64,000 nucleotides of DNA from Datnioides undecimradiatus (GCA_008933995.1 WARS01003208.1:498202-562201), one strand, 5' to 3'. Shown: positions 26,928-40,500, numbered from the stretch's first letter. The notes: a model not told the origin generated them from the letters alone. Numbers and translations: made by a program.

Positions 26928-29535
26928 TCTAAATTGTGTCCATTTAGTCACATAAAACATGAGGAAGAAAAGAAAACGTGTAACAAGACTTGGGTAAGAT
27001 TGGGTTATATAGTAATTTTGCTCTTTTAAATATTAATGTTGCTGCTCTAGAAACAGCTTTCATATGTTTTGTTTGAAATATATATAGACAAATTGCAACC
27101 CTGCTCTAAATGTATTCATATATTTGAATTACTAATACAGTGCTTAAAATATAAATCATTTAGTGATGAAAAAGATGGCCTAAGCCATTATTAAGATTTT
27201 GTAAATATGTGCTTTGCTTGTCAGGCAACGTGTTTGGGCATAGACAATGGGAAAAATCATGACATGGAATAGTTGGTTGCTGAAGTGTGCTCAGGGGATT
27301 GTAGCTTGGTTATTAACGTCTGTAATCCAGGGTTGATTCCTAAATGTCAGGGGTTGCAATTGTAAACACTGGACATAGTCAAGTGACTTCATAGAATAGG
27401 GGTAATTGGTGTGGTCATTTTAATGCCTGTAGTCCTATATGATGAACGAATATGCATGGTTTGATAATGGAGGATCTGACTTCTTGGGACTTTCATGTTT
27501 TGTGGGTTAATTGTAGTACAGGTAGTGAGTCCAGTTAATACTTGACATTGGAATCACAGTCCTCGGCAGGCTTGTAGGAGGCAATGAGTCATTCAGCTGC
27601 TGGAAGTGTTCATAACCACATTTTATGTAGATGGTGGATTGATGGCTAAATCAAATTTTGGGACCTGTGAGAATATAAAACGTAACCTCTTAGGTTGGCA
27701 AAAGTGTCTGAACTGTAAAAGTTATCATACAATTTTTTATTAATTCATAAACAATTTTAAGTATAGATGTGCAAAGTTAGAGACATATTCACAAATCTGG
27801 GGGTAATATATGCAAATATTTTGTTGTAGTTTAGTTTAGTTGGGTAGGATGTGCGGCTCTATGCAATCGGTTTCAGTGTTAGTAGTTTTTTAAATTTAAA
27901 GTGTCTTTTTTCTACTGATTTTTCTTTGTTATAAGATCACATTAAGGATGGAACAAGGCTGACATTCACATTGGTGCTCTTTTATCATTTATTTTTATTT
28001 ATGTTCAACACTAGTTGATTCAGTTTTTCCTTAGCAAGGTTAAGCAGATCCTGTGAAGTTGCAGTGAAGATGTGCCACAATTACGCACTGTGGCTGAATA
28101 TTCGGGACAAATTGAGCCAAAATATAATACTTTATATACTTTATACTTCTTATAAATGTAAAACATTTAACAAAATTAGGAACTTTTACATTAACAAGTT
28201 GAATTTAAGGAAAACACTGGTCATTTGTTAATTTAAAAAAGTATTAGTGTATGGGTGAGTGTGTGTCTGTGTGCAAGCCTGTGAGACAAACCACAGAAAG
28301 AAATACATTCATATAACTTTTGAGGGACCCATTGAAATATATCAAAATATGTTCAACAATTTGTTTTTATGATTTTTTTTAATTATTTTTTCAAAACACA
28401 GAATCCTGTGGACAAAACCATGACTAATGTTGGCATGTGACAATTGAAGACTGATCTGATATTTTCAGTGTTGTTCTCTAGAAAAAAAAAAATTATGCCC
28501 AGCACAAATAATTGCCAATAAGTGTTGATATTCACAAAATTAAGACATGATGAAATTAAATAATAGTAACGTCAATGAAAAGGACACATAAAGAAAGGTT
28601 TAGCTAATGTAGTTACAATATCTAGACTGAGATGGCGTTATTCTAAAAGTGCTGTATGGTTGATTTTTCAATTTGAAAGGAAATTTAATATTAATGTAAC
28701 ACATACAAAATTTTTGCATTAAAAGTCATGCCTTTTGTGTTCTGTTGGATATCCAGAGTAAAAGACATTGGTTTTGGAAAGTAATGTTGCTGTTTCACCT
28801 TCATTACATTCTGTTCTTTTGGAAAGAAGGCAGAAATCCAAGACAGATGTCTAAAAAGCTGGACAGACAAAATCCAAACTTATAGAGATGGCTGTACAAC
28901 AATAATTATGAAGAATTATTTATTAAATAATAATAAAAACTGTTTTGAATTTATGTCATAAACTGTCCTTACATAATAATGGCTGCTTAATACTAGCAGT
29001 GAAAAGATGGATGAATGAATAAAGTGAAACCTGTTGACCTGCAATTCTGTTATCTTTTCTTTTCTTTATTTTCCTGTAATCCAAAGTGGCTCTCTGTACA
29101 AGATGTTCTGCAGGCTGCAGCTGGAACTGTTTGCCTTCTCTCTCACGCACTTTGATTCATCTGTGTTTCAGAACCTTAGTGCTGGAAGACATATTATAAA
29201 AGGGAGGTCTGGTAAACAACATCATGGAGGCCTCTTCATGCCCTGGAGCCTGTACCAAGTGGGTTTACTGAGTCAGCTGATTAACTTTTGTGAATAAAAC
29301 CCAGAGCAGCCTCAATTCTTAAACATGACCTACTCTGACCCGCATGTTTTCCTCAGTTATCCAGACAGTTTAGTACACTTCACAAACCGGTGAGTTTACA
29401 GGTTGTTGGTGAGAGTGACAAGTATGCTTGGAAAATGACACCTTTAACTGACATGGATCAACAATAAGCAGCATATGCATGAGCAAATAAAATTTCAGTA
29501 GAATAGCAAGAGGCTCAAAAACACATTTGGGCTAG

Positions 29536-29616
<81 letters not shown>

Positions 29617-30522
29617 CTCATAACTGCTTGATCTCAAGATGTAAAGCAAAGTGATGATATTTCAAGACTGGAATATGAAACTTCAATTACACAAATGAAT
29701 TCAGTTCCTATGTAAACACTCTCTTCCCTTACCAAGTGTTTTTGAATAAGAATGACAATGGATATTAATAACTATCAACCACAATCTGACATTTGTTATT
29801 TGTGTTGTTTTGCCTTTTTGTTGTGAGTAGAAAACCTTCAGAATATAACCAGACACAACCTTATTTTGACAGTCATTCTTAAGCAGGGAGATTTATTAAA
29901 GGTAGTGAGTGATTCATACTAACTTTATATAATATTTGAAACTGTCATTCTTATGATATGCTATAAAGCCCCACAATCAAAAATTATGACCTACCATCTT
30001 TAATCAGTAACGGGAGTTACTATTACCCACAGTATACAGCCAACTGTTATCATGTAACCCACATTCCATGCTTTGGTCACATGATAATAACTTGACAACT
30101 GTGACAGCTACATGGGAGAAAAATTACATCCATATCATTTTCATAGTTCTTGCCTTCCTTTGTGTCAGTTGTTATAACATTTTAATCTGTAGCTTCATTA
30201 GCAGGAATGGGCAATGCAGCAACTTAACCAGGTATAACTTTTTGACAAAACCCTAAAAAAACCATAATTTTCTTCTTCCAAACCATCGTATTCATATCTT
30301 TTCCTAAACCTAACTGAACTTGTGGTGTCAAAATCTAACCAAGCTGCAACTGTTAGTTAACCACATGTTTTTGGATTTAAGCAGATTAGTTAGTACACTT
30401 TTTACAATATCAAACATCATGTATGTTGATGTGTTATTCCAGCGACAATAATTTGTAATTTCCGAGCTGAATGTTTTTACAATAGTTATGGAAAGTCTAC
30501 ATTCCCCAACTAATTGCATGTG
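26928..30522. other. AT-rich intergenic DNA with repeat relics
   Basis: No gene is seen. A weak tRNA-SINE-like head lies near 27280-27420 (ttgtagcttggttattaacg and a B-box-like ggttgattcc). A Tc1 subterminal relic lies at about 27930-28000 (gatcacattaaggatgga). Confidence 0.5.
29538..29613. repeat. (AT)n(AC)n microsatellite
   Basis: An uninterrupted AT run passes directly into an AC run. Confidence 0.95.
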
Positions 30523-30842
30523 AAATTTAGAATCAGGAATAAAAACCTTTCAAAAGGCTCAAAGAACTGCTCTGTATGCAGACGAGATAATCTTGTTTGG
30601 CAGAGACTTGCGCACTTCCGTACCCACACTTGTGGACCTGTCTAAACAGATTGAGATGTTTTCAGTTTATAAAATCAATCAGACAAAAAAACAACATTTT
30701 GATGCAAAAGGCAGAGGAATGATGTGGACCTACACTCCTTTATTGCAACAGAGTGCTTATCTTGATATTCACATTGTGTCACAGGTTGGTCATATAGTTT
30801 TTAGAAATTAAATTTAGAATCAGGAATAAAAACCATTCAAAA
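30523..30842 (+). repeat. second copy of a 243-bp LINE segment flanked by 33-bp direct repeats
   Basis: Bases 30556-30798 repeat 26080-26322 with equal length and only one displaced base (a run of A one shorter and a run of T one longer). On each side lies the same 33-nt sequence starting aaatttagaatcaggaataa, at 30523-30555 and 30810-30842, with a single mismatch. Eleven extra bases (30799-30809) separate the copy from the right repeat. The source-like copy at 26080 has no such flanks and continues into more LINE sequence. This is a recent insertion with a long duplicated target, mechanism unknown. Confidence 0.85.
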
Positions 30843-30977
30843 CGCAGTCTCTAGCTGTGCTCACAATTAACCAATCACGTTAAAAATCATGCCTGTAGGT
30901 AAATAGCCCGTAACTGCCATCAATGCAAGCAATTATGATATAAAACAGATTAAAGTCAGCTCCTGTGCTGATGTGCT

Positions 30978-31420
30978 TTGATGTTTCAGATGGCATCCTC
31001 CTTAGAGAGCCACGGGCCACAAACTGAAAGATGCATTTGTTTAAACATACCACTTAGGAGAGAGATTCAAAAGGATATCAAAGGCTTTAGATGCACCATC
31101 ATTGATATGTGGAGAAAACATGGCATAAGAGAGACAGGGCAAAGATCAGGCCAACCCTCCAAAGCTGAAAAGAATGAGGAGGGAAATTATTACCATCAGA
31201 AAGCTAAAGATGAAAAGGAATTTCATATTTCAACAGGACAATGACCAAAGCACACATCCAACTCAACCAAGACATGGCTTCAGGACATCAGAGCCTCTTT
31301 TTTATTCCAAATGTCCCTAATATTTTATTGTAATGATTAATAATGATTTTTGTTTGTCATATGATCATGTTAAAGTTGGAAGTAAGCTGACATTTACATT
31401 ACTGTTATTCACATTCCAAA
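30978..31420 (+). pseudogene. Tc1-like transposase relic, internally deleted
   Basis: The frame from 30978 contains IQKDIKGFRCTIIDMWRKHG and RSGQPSK. These match the paired-like helix-turn-helix and the 'RSGRPSK' linker of Tc1 transposases. It then jumps to STGQ near a shifted-frame QQDNDQS, part of the DDE domain, so most of the catalytic domain is missing. A subterminal block at 31364-31400 resembles the one near 27940. Confidence 0.65.
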
Positions 31421-32192
31421 AATCTGCTGTCCCCTGAAGGTGTGCATTTTTATATTCACTATACATGTTAAGGTCTTTTTTGTTGATCACAACATTCTTT
31501 ACATCTGAATACAAGGTATCATCTTTTGTCTGTCTGCTGTTGTGAACTGGCATGCGAATGGAAACAGACCTTCAGTTCCTGAATTAGTGACGATCTGCTG
31601 GAAAATTTAATTAGTTGTTCACTGGAGGATGCGTCTGGAGGATGCAAAGGATGCATTTCAAGTCAAAACCCTGAAATCTAAGTGAAGTTACTAATCATTG
31701 GTATTAAAGTCAAAGTAAAGTTGCCCCTTCTTTCTGATATGTTGAGTCACAAGTCCATGCAAGTCCAGTTCACACAACTGAGTTTGTTATACAGTGGAGG
31801 GTAAAGAATAATGGTGTAAAAGGTCCTTATTTATCTGAGCCAAGACCCTCTCTGTACATTTCAGTTCACTCCACTTTGTTACTGTACTTTTATTTAAGTT
31901 GTGTGTGTGATAAAGAAATAAACAGTGTGTTATGTAGAGGTGATTTCAATTCTATAGACTATAACATACAATTGAATACATTTCTTTTACAGTTGAAAAG
32001 ATAGGTGACATGTGAAACAAGTCATACTAATGCAGTACACAATTAGATTAAGAGATTAAATACTTAGGTCACATAGTACAGTAGGATTTAATTTGTTTAT
32101 CTTCAAAGAAACATCTCAAACATTTTACTGAAGTTGCTTGCTTTAGTTGAAATGCTTCAGGATGTGGCCCTCAAAAAAGGATTCCAATGACC
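31421..32192. other. intergenic, nothing recognised
   Basis: AT-rich, with no convincing ORF, repeat or RNA gene. Confidence 0.5.
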
Positions 32193-32806
32193 TTAAAGGA
32201 GACATATTATTTAAAAAACAGGTTTTTTCTTGGCTATACATATTTAAACTAGTCCCCCCTCAGCCTACCAAGGAAGGCTGACAAGTCCTGCATCGCCTCT
32301 ACAGCCCACCAACTGGTAAAGTGGGGCTCTCACAGGTCGTTCAGAGTCAGCTCCTGTCGTTATGTAACGGTCAGAGCCAGACATGCAGATCGCTCTGTTG
32401 TTGGTTGTAAACACCAGCACAAATGCCTATATTCTGTCCCAGCCCCAGAAGACCAGAGGAGACTGTGGCTCCTGCTTTTCGCAGTCAGATTCTGGGTCGT
32501 AGCTATAGTGTACAGCTGTGGCCTGTTCGTCGGGAGCACTAGCCATGTTGGATACTGGTCCTGCACTGCTCTGCACCCTCCCCCTCTATATGTCATTCAG
32601 GTAGCCAATCATTGCAGCGCCTTGTTATCATAGCCTCCCTGCCCACTCAGAACTCCGCATAGATAATGAAGGTAGAGAATGGGAGACTGCAGACCCTCCT
32701 CAGAGGCTGTATTTCACTTTTTTGCAAAAAATTTCAAAAGCTTGTTTTTAAGACATCCAGGACCTGTTTAAAACAGCTTTCAGCTGCCATAATATATCCC
32801 CTTTAA
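32193..32806. mobile_element. TTAA-ended MITE (non-autonomous DNA transposon)
   Basis: The 614-bp block starts ttaaaggagacatattat and ends ataatatatcccctttaa, imperfect inverted repeats that both finish in ttaa. The interior is GC-richer than its flanks and has no transposase. A TTAA border fits piggyBac-like target use, but assignment is inference. It lies about 180 bp beyond the rergl stop codon, so it may be transcribed in the rergl 3' UTR. Confidence 0.6.
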
Positions 32807-32984
32807 GAAGCAAAAGCACGAATCAGTGGAAGAAAGCAGCGAGCATTCTCGGACCTCACATGCACTAAGATGCCTTCACATATGACACAAATGTAATGCT
32901 TATCAACAGAACGAACAAATCCAGGGATCATAGTCCAATGCCATTCTTCAAGGCCTGATGACACTGTCCTTTGTATTTGACTCC

Positions 32985-34695
32985 TCACACTGATTTCCTT
33001 CTCTTGCCAAAGACATTATTGATGAGTTTGGCCATGGATTTGGAGCCACTGGGTCGTCTCCTACGCTCCTTGGCCTTGCTGCCTATGCTAGTGTTGTGCA
33101 CCATCTTGGAGAATATGAATGCCACCTCCTGGTAGTGCTCAGCAGCGGACAGTTCATAGAACTGACAGTGAAACTCAGCAGCCAGACACTGACCTTCTTC
33201 ACGCCGCACCTCCCTCATGTGGCAAAGGTCTTGTTTGTTGCCCACCAAAAATATGAGAGAGTCTATGTCCCTGGGGGTCAAAAGGCAGAGAAGGGTCACA
33301 CATTCTGTTACTCACTATCACTTTTTTTTAACTCAAATACAGAACTATTTTCTTGCCTTCTGTTTACATGCACAAAATAGCCATTATTATTAATATTGTT
33401 ATAGTGACCTTTGCCCATACCTTTTAGTAGTTCCCAGGTGTAACTCTCTGATTAGGTGCGCTATGGCTTTCGCAGTCAGAAAAGAGGAACGGTCACTGAT
33501 ATCATAGACCACAATGAAACCATCAGCCCAAAGGATCTGGTCGTTTAAAGTAGACTTACCCTCAGAAGCCTGAAAAACAAAGGAAGGAATAGTTACATGT
33601 ATTTGTAACAGGTTGTTGTTAAAAGAAGGTGTAAGCCTTTGAGCTTGAAAAATTGACAAATCTGCTTTAGGGGGTACCGCACAAAAAAGAAATTAGGTAG
33701 TCAACATTAATGACAGTCTGATATTCATAAAATATTTGGATGGTGTTACCCTGGCCTCCAGTTCAACCGTGAGGAACCTGGGAGTCATATTTGACCAGGA
33801 TATGTCCTATCAGTCCCATATTAGGCAGGTCACTAGGACTGCCTTCTTTCACTTGTGCAACATAGCTAAGATTAGGAGTATCCTGTCCAAGAGTGACACA
33901 GAAAAGCTAGTCCACGCATTTGTTACCTCAAGGCTGGACTATCGTAATTCCTTGTTGTCGGGTTGTCCGACTAGCTCACTGCGAGGCCTCCAGCTCATCC
34001 AAAATGCTGCTGCGAGGGTTCTGATGGGAATTAGCAAGAGAGATCATATTTCTCCGGTTTTAGCTTCTCTTCATTGGCTCCCTGTAAAGTCCAGAATAGA
34101 TTTTAAAGTCCTTCTTCTTACCTACAAGGCCCTTAATGGCCAAACTCCATTGTACTTCAATGAGATGCTAAGTCCCTATTACCCCAACAGATCATTTCGC
34201 TCCCAGAGTGCAGGTTTGCTTGTGGTTCCCAGAATCTCCAAAAGTAGAATGGGAGGCCGAGCCTTTAGCTATCAGGCTCCTCTCCTGTGGAACCAGCTGC
34301 CAGTCTGGGTCCAAGAGGCAGACACACTCTCTACTTTTAAAGTAAAGCTTAAAACCTTCTTGTTCAACAAAGCTTACAGCTAGCTCTAGTTACCATGTGA
34401 ACTACACCATCCATGCCATCCCCTAGTTATGCTGCTATAGGCCGAGGCTGCTGGGGGACATCCCATGATCATCTCCACACTCCTCCTCTTCCCTCTCTCT
34501 CCTCAAACTCCATTAACTCTGTGTCCTCTCTCCCCTAGTGCTATGCTTGTTTCTCTCTGGTCTCTCTCTCTGTACCTCTCTACAGATACCTGTGGCTCCA
34601 GAGCTGAAAATCTGATCTGTGGCTCAACCGACCTGCCCCGTGTCCTCTGCTGCCATTTGCTGTCATTATTCTATACTGTACTTTGTGTACTGTAC

Positions 34696-34730
<35 letters not shown>

Positions 34731-37511
34731 CCCAACCGGTCAAGGCAGATGGCCGTCCACCTAGACCCAGGATCTGCCCAAGGTTTCTGCCTGTTAAAAG
34801 GAAGTTTTTCCTTGCCACTGTTGCCAAGTGCTTGCTCATGGTGGAACTGTTGGGTGTAATTAACAGTAATGAGTGTGGTCTAGACCTGCTCTGTTGCCCT
34901 GAGATGACTTTTGTTGTGAATTGGCGCTATATAAATAAAATTGAATTGAACTGAATTGAATTGAATTGAATAAAAGAACACACGCGCATTAACTGAGAGG
35001 CTTAGCCTTCATAGTGGTTAAGTGTTGCTGGAATTACCTTGCTGGCCTTGTGCTCTAATTCAGATTAATGGACCCATGACTGCACCGCAGCGCAAAGCAG
35101 CTTTTTTATAGAACACGTTTCTTTAAAAAGAAACTTACTATACCTTACATTTAAAGAGACAAAGAGTATTTGCAACACATTAGTATATGCTTGAGATGGC
35201 CTGAGAAAACACACAGGTTCATAGACATGTGTGCACACACAGTGTACTAAAACTCATGTTTATGCTGTTTCAACTTATCAACATGTTTATTAAAGTCATC
35301 TGTGATAAGTATGTCACAACTGTTAACTGTCACAGCAATTCACCTTGTTCCTCTATACAAAACCCCCGTCTCAGTTTAGTTTGGGGTAAACATCTTTATT
35401 AAGTCCACCAAATGTTATTTCAGACATTTTTCACTATGTACTACCTGAATTTTGAATGAATTTATTGTTTAATGTTTGAAAATTTTAAATGGTAAATGGA
35501 CTGTACTTGTGCAGTTTAGTTATTATCAATTTTTAACCATATGTGAGTCTTTGAATAAATTGTCTTTAATGTGGTCATTAAATTATGTGAGAGGTGGCAC
35601 AGGTGGGTGTGCTGTGCAGGACTATGCAACTGTGCCCCTGCTTTCTAGGAAAAACAGTCATCATAATAACCTTTTGTCTGTGAACTCACCCGAGAGCATG
35701 GGTCATAGAGCTCAAGATTAATCTGCCTCCCATCCACAGACATACGCTTTCTGTATATGCATTCTGTGGAAGACAAAGGGAAGATGAAAAGGGGCGAGAG
35801 AATGAAAAAATATAACTGAGAAGCCCAAACCGGGTGAAAAAAAGCACAAGATTAGAACTAAAACCATTAGGTAAATTATACAGTAAACAAATGTGGCCAG
35901 AGTAAATTATTCCACACATTTGCACATTGCCAAGTTTATTCTAAAATTGTGAAAAGTCGGGTACAGCTAGGTGACTGACTCCTTCTCCTGCTGGGGCAGC
36001 AGTCAGACCAGGCAAAAAGCAGATGGCCAAACATGTGCCATGTGTGTTTGGTACACACATTTAATTTTTGAAACATCTATGGCCCCATTTGTATTTTAAA
36101 CCGATACAGTAGACAGTACCTTTTCACAGGCAAACAATCAGATAACACTAGCTGCCATGCAAGGTCCTCTTCTGACCATAAGGAGGAAATTTAGGTTTCA
36201 GTGTCGTGCCCAAGGCCCCCTATACAAAAATCAATGTTCTTTGAACAACTTAATATTTGAAAAATATACATATGTAAAGTGTTGATATCAGTTTATATTC
36301 ATATTGTTTGGTATTTGTTGTTTGAACAGTGCATTGTTGAACACCATAAATCAAAACTATTATTTATAATCATTATTAAGTTACACCCTTAGTCATTGTT
36401 GTCTGTATTGTGTTTCTCACCAATAATGAGACCAGGTTTCTCTCCATAAACATCTACTGGTGTCTTTCACACCTGGCACAGTATCTTTGCTTCACTCCAC
36501 AAAAGTACCGGAGGTGAACAAGCTCAGATGAAACTAGATTATTCTCAGAGAAACAATAGCCCATTGAGCCACTATCAGAGACTAATATGAGTCATTCCCT
36601 TTGCAGGTAAGATAGCCTTTCAAGGAGGCTGCAGAGTAAACCATTACAGCATGGCTCTGCGGACTAGATATTGACAAACAATCCTCAGGAAATAACAATA
36701 ATAGATTAAATATTTAGACCATATTTTTAACCCTGAGTTGCAGCCCATACAACAGAAGCGACATTAAGGGCTTCACAGTTGGCTTCACAATACAAAGTAC
36801 ATAACACAAGAGCGTAAGATAAGCAAGAAAAAAGTGGTAAAGAGAACCGGGAAGAATATACAGAATATTACAATAACCATGTGTGGAATCACTCTGATAA
36901 GACTGGGTATCATTTGATATTTTCTGCACAAAAAAAGAGACATCCAAAAACCAGAGTTTCAACAGTGATACCAAATTATGCATTCATATATAACCCATTT
37001 TATAGAATAAATGAACATTTAAAACAAGAGAAAGTTCAATCCCAAGTAAATCGTATTAATAGGGCAAATACAGTGCAATACATAGGCAAATTAATACATG
37101 GGGTATCTGTAGTTAGTTAAATTAAACCAATTAGAATTTAATGAGTCAAATAGTGTTTTTTCACATTTTGTATATAAATTTGAACTTCAGGGAGGAATCA
37201 CAGGCACATCCATCAAGTTAGGATTTAATAGCCAGTCCATGACTGTCTATATGAATACAAAAGCAGTTACAGAATATTTATTTCTCAAAAGAAAGATAAT
37301 CACCTGAAGAGGACGCGTATTCGCCAATAAAGCGCCTCGTGAGGAAACGGACGATGAGAGCTGCAAAGAGACAGACAGGCAGGCAAACAGGTGAGGTCTT
37401 CCAGCGGCATCAACCAGTTGTTTTCCGACGTTTAGCGACCTGTTCCACATGTCTCCTACCTGATTTGCCGACACCTTCACTGCCCAGCACAGCAATCTTA
37501 ATGTCGTTCAT
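32985..37511 (-). CDS. rergl: RERG/Ras-like GTPase (RERGL)
   Basis: RERGL is an atypical small GTPase of the RERG subgroup; its partners are poorly known. Five coding exons on the - strand join without frame conflict: 37511-37460, 37360-37304, 35763-35690, 33569-33421 and 33270-32985 (phases 1, 1, 0, 2). The protein is 205 residues and starts [17 protein letters not shown], with P-loop GSEGVGKS. It continues with RFIGEYASS, then LYDPCSR where Ras proteins have DTAGQ. It then has [17 protein letters not shown], the G4 motif NKQD and the G5-like ELSAA. The end [20 protein letters not shown] matches human RERGL as I remember it. There is no CaaX box, only a polybasic tail, as is usual in this subgroup. 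Loss of the G3 Gly and Gln suggests altered or absent GTP hydrolysis (inference). An antisense L2 LINE sits in the third intron. Confidence 0.95.
33734..34971 (+). mobile_element. L2-type LINE, 5'-truncated
   Basis: The 216-codon frame 33736-34383 encodes the C-terminal part of an L2/Maui-like reverse transcriptase: [61 protein letters not shown] and [18 protein letters not shown]. The frame has no stop or shift, so the copy is fairly young. The 3' UTR holds a (TC)n run (34700-34729) and ggtcaaggcagatggccgtc, and ends with ggcgctatataaataaaatt and a (TTGAA)n tail. The catalytic core and endonuclease are missing. It is antisense within a rergl intron. Confidence 0.9.
35486..35515 (-). repeat. 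SINE tail relic
   Basis: The stretch taaatggtaaatggactgta corresponds to the reversed 3' tail of the tRNA-SINE family seen at 6661. Only about 30 bp remain. Confidence 0.4.
36150..36225 (-). repeat. SINE body relic
   Basis: The stretch gccatgcaaggtcctcttct, then ggtttcagtgtcgtgcccaa, matches the reversed body of the same SINE family (compare 41250-41310). It lies in a rergl intron. Confidence 0.5.
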
Positions 37512-40500
37512 GTTCGCTGTGGAAACAAGACTATTATCCGGTGCAGAAATAACCGTCAAATGTCATGCTTTGAGAAGCTGAGAGTGACAGCTCGATCAGA
37601 GTGGGCTTCCTCGGGGATGATGGTCTTTCTGGAGCAGCAGACAGTCAAGCTTCGCGTCTTCTGCCACAAGCTGGCCGGTGGGAGGTGGCTGGGCACTGGG
37701 CCCAGCGGAGCAGAGGGCGTTTCTCTTCCTCCTTCCAACCTACCATATATGGATAATATCTCTTTATTCACTTTTTTTGGGGGGGGGGCATTTTCCTGAT
37801 GGCAGCAGAGACCCCAAAAGAATCCATTTTCAGGAATTATTCAAGTATAAATTGTCAATATCATAATTAGACAAACACAATTCAAAAGTATGTGTTTCTT
37901 CTTTCAGAAGCAGGAAATTATCCAAGTGCTGGGTTTAGGGTATTCAAAAGCACTAATACAACAATGTAAATATATACACTCCAACTGGAATAAAAGCATT
38001 TTCAGCCAAACATTCTAGTATCAAAAGTAAAAGTAGATTAGTTATAAATTAATAAATGTCCCATTTAACTACTGTATTGTTCTATCTAGCATTGTTTAGT
38101 CCCAATACACAATTCACATACACAGTGTGACGAGCTGTCTAATTAGTCTAATTAAAGTTTTGGATGCGCAACCTTCATTTTTATGTGTTTAATATTGTGA
38201 CTTAGGTTTAGGTACCAAACCTACTTTGTTTGGTTTTGTAAAATATCATGACTTGCATTAAAATAAGCTTCAGCATCAGTCATTACATAAGCAATAAAAA
38301 TATGATACATGAGTAAACTTATGTGTGCAAGTTAAATCAATTAGCATTGGCTTTTGCTTTCACACAAGACACAAACAGTGTTCTGTGTTTGTCTTTGTGT
38401 TTAGATGGGACCTATGTCACCTGACATTCATGTGAAAACTGATATGCTATAGATGTAAGTAGTTCTATAGATGATGCTCAATGTAAAAGACAGTTGTCAG
38501 CTTTTAAAGTATCAGCCATTTTAATAAGGTAAATTTCCCTCAAGTGTCCCCCCCACACACAAATACAGAGGATATGATGCCCCTAGGTGACCCTGGGTCA
38601 CTTGGTTCTTTGCAGATCCTTTTGGATGCAAGTTAACTGACATATCAGATAAATTACATGGAACCAGCAAACCAGCACACTCCGCCATGGCAAATTTGCT
38701 ACACAGAACATCCCAAAAATATTCACATTTTCCTCCTCAGCTAACTGTGCGTTAGTATACCCAGATTAAATGTCAATACATAACAGCAGGTCAAAATGCT
38801 GCTCAGGCTACCAATATCACAGTGAGAGAGAGCATTAAACAGTGACTCAAAATAAACACAGTGAAAAAAATGATGACAGCTATCTGCTAGTATACATGGA
38901 AGGTATACACACAGGCAATTCGTGCTTATGTGAATCTTGTTACATTTGACAGTGGAAAGCCTGCTCACTGATCTCTGGTCTGTGACAGCTTTTTGTTAAA
39001 TACCAACGGGGAAACTTAGTGGTGGTCCTGCTACTGAGCTCAGATAAGTGTGATGCAGACAGCATTGTACTGACGCAAGTGGCAGAAAAAGAAAGGTGCT
39101 GGGAGATATTTATGATAAGTGTTTGGTTTTATTATATATTTGAATACATGTTTATACATCACAATAGACAAACATTAAAATTTCCTCATCCTGTAGGTTC
39201 TCCTGCAAGAACACATCTAGCTCATCTAACCCAACTTTTGTTTCTAGGTATGGCAAATCTAGTAAGTAAGTAGGCGGTAAATTCCCAATAATTGAACTTA
39301 ATGATTTCATCTGAGGTGGGTCCAAGTTTTTCTGGATGAAATATGTGAAAGTAAATCAGCTAAAGAACTGCAATAGGTGAGGCCCACAGCCCCCCTGGCA
39401 TTCCTTTTTAAAAAAGCTGTAAATCCTGATCTTACATAACGTACCGATAAGCTACATGTTTCCCTCAGCTGTAAACACACAGGCTGACCAGAACAGTTGA
39501 GCTACCAGGATGTACTTTTCACCGGATCAGCATCATTCTGCAAAAGTGGAGAGGATTTCCTTCAGGATTTGGTTCCTTTTGCACCAACTGCTGCAGGGAA
39601 GAACTATTACTAATCATGGATACTGTGTAAACAATGTAATTTTCACTTGAAACAGTATAAAGTGCCAGTCTACAGGATTACAGTAATTCAAAACACTTCA
39701 CTTCTTCACAACTCATCCACACCAGTGATCTTCACACCAGTTTTGACTGTTTGGATCTCTAGTTTTAACTGCACCTACTACTTGTGTTTGCTCAATTACT
39801 GCGCTAACTCAGAGTTTAGAGTTACACAAATTACAAACTCATTTAAAACTGTTAACACAACTGGTTAAATGTAACCAATGAAGGAGTGATTACAGTGTCA
39901 TAAACATACAGTTTTGTAGATTTATTTCAAAATCTGCCTTTCTGTCCCTCCACCAGCTACATTCCCACTCGAACAAGACCTGTAGTAACTCTATTCCCTC
40001 AGTACCAGTCACCTGTTTCCACTCTCCCTCATTGTCCCAGTAATGCTCATAATACTTTTATTGCCAGTTCTATATATTCTGTTCTATGTATGTCATCCCC
40101 TTTTGGTCCACTCTTATCATTTAACAACAAAATGGCCAAGAAAACACAAAGTAATTTAGTTTTTGTCATTTTTATAAAATTATTTTGTTTAATCTTCATG
40201 TTAACATCATGATATCAAAGAAACATTTTAGGAAAGACTCTTGACGACATAAGGAAAATCAGCCACAGTGCTAAGAATATCCAGCTGCACTTAAACTACC
40301 TATCTGATTAAGCAGCAGATGCTATTGATTGCCAACTGAGATACAAAGGGAAGCACTGAAACATTTTTAAAATGTGCTAACAAATACACAACAAGGAAAG
40401 ATAACAGTTAAACAAATAGACACACATCTCACAGTACATCTTATTCAGAAAGAGCTACATCTATATTGAAATTTTTACTGCCGGCAAAGAAGACAATACA

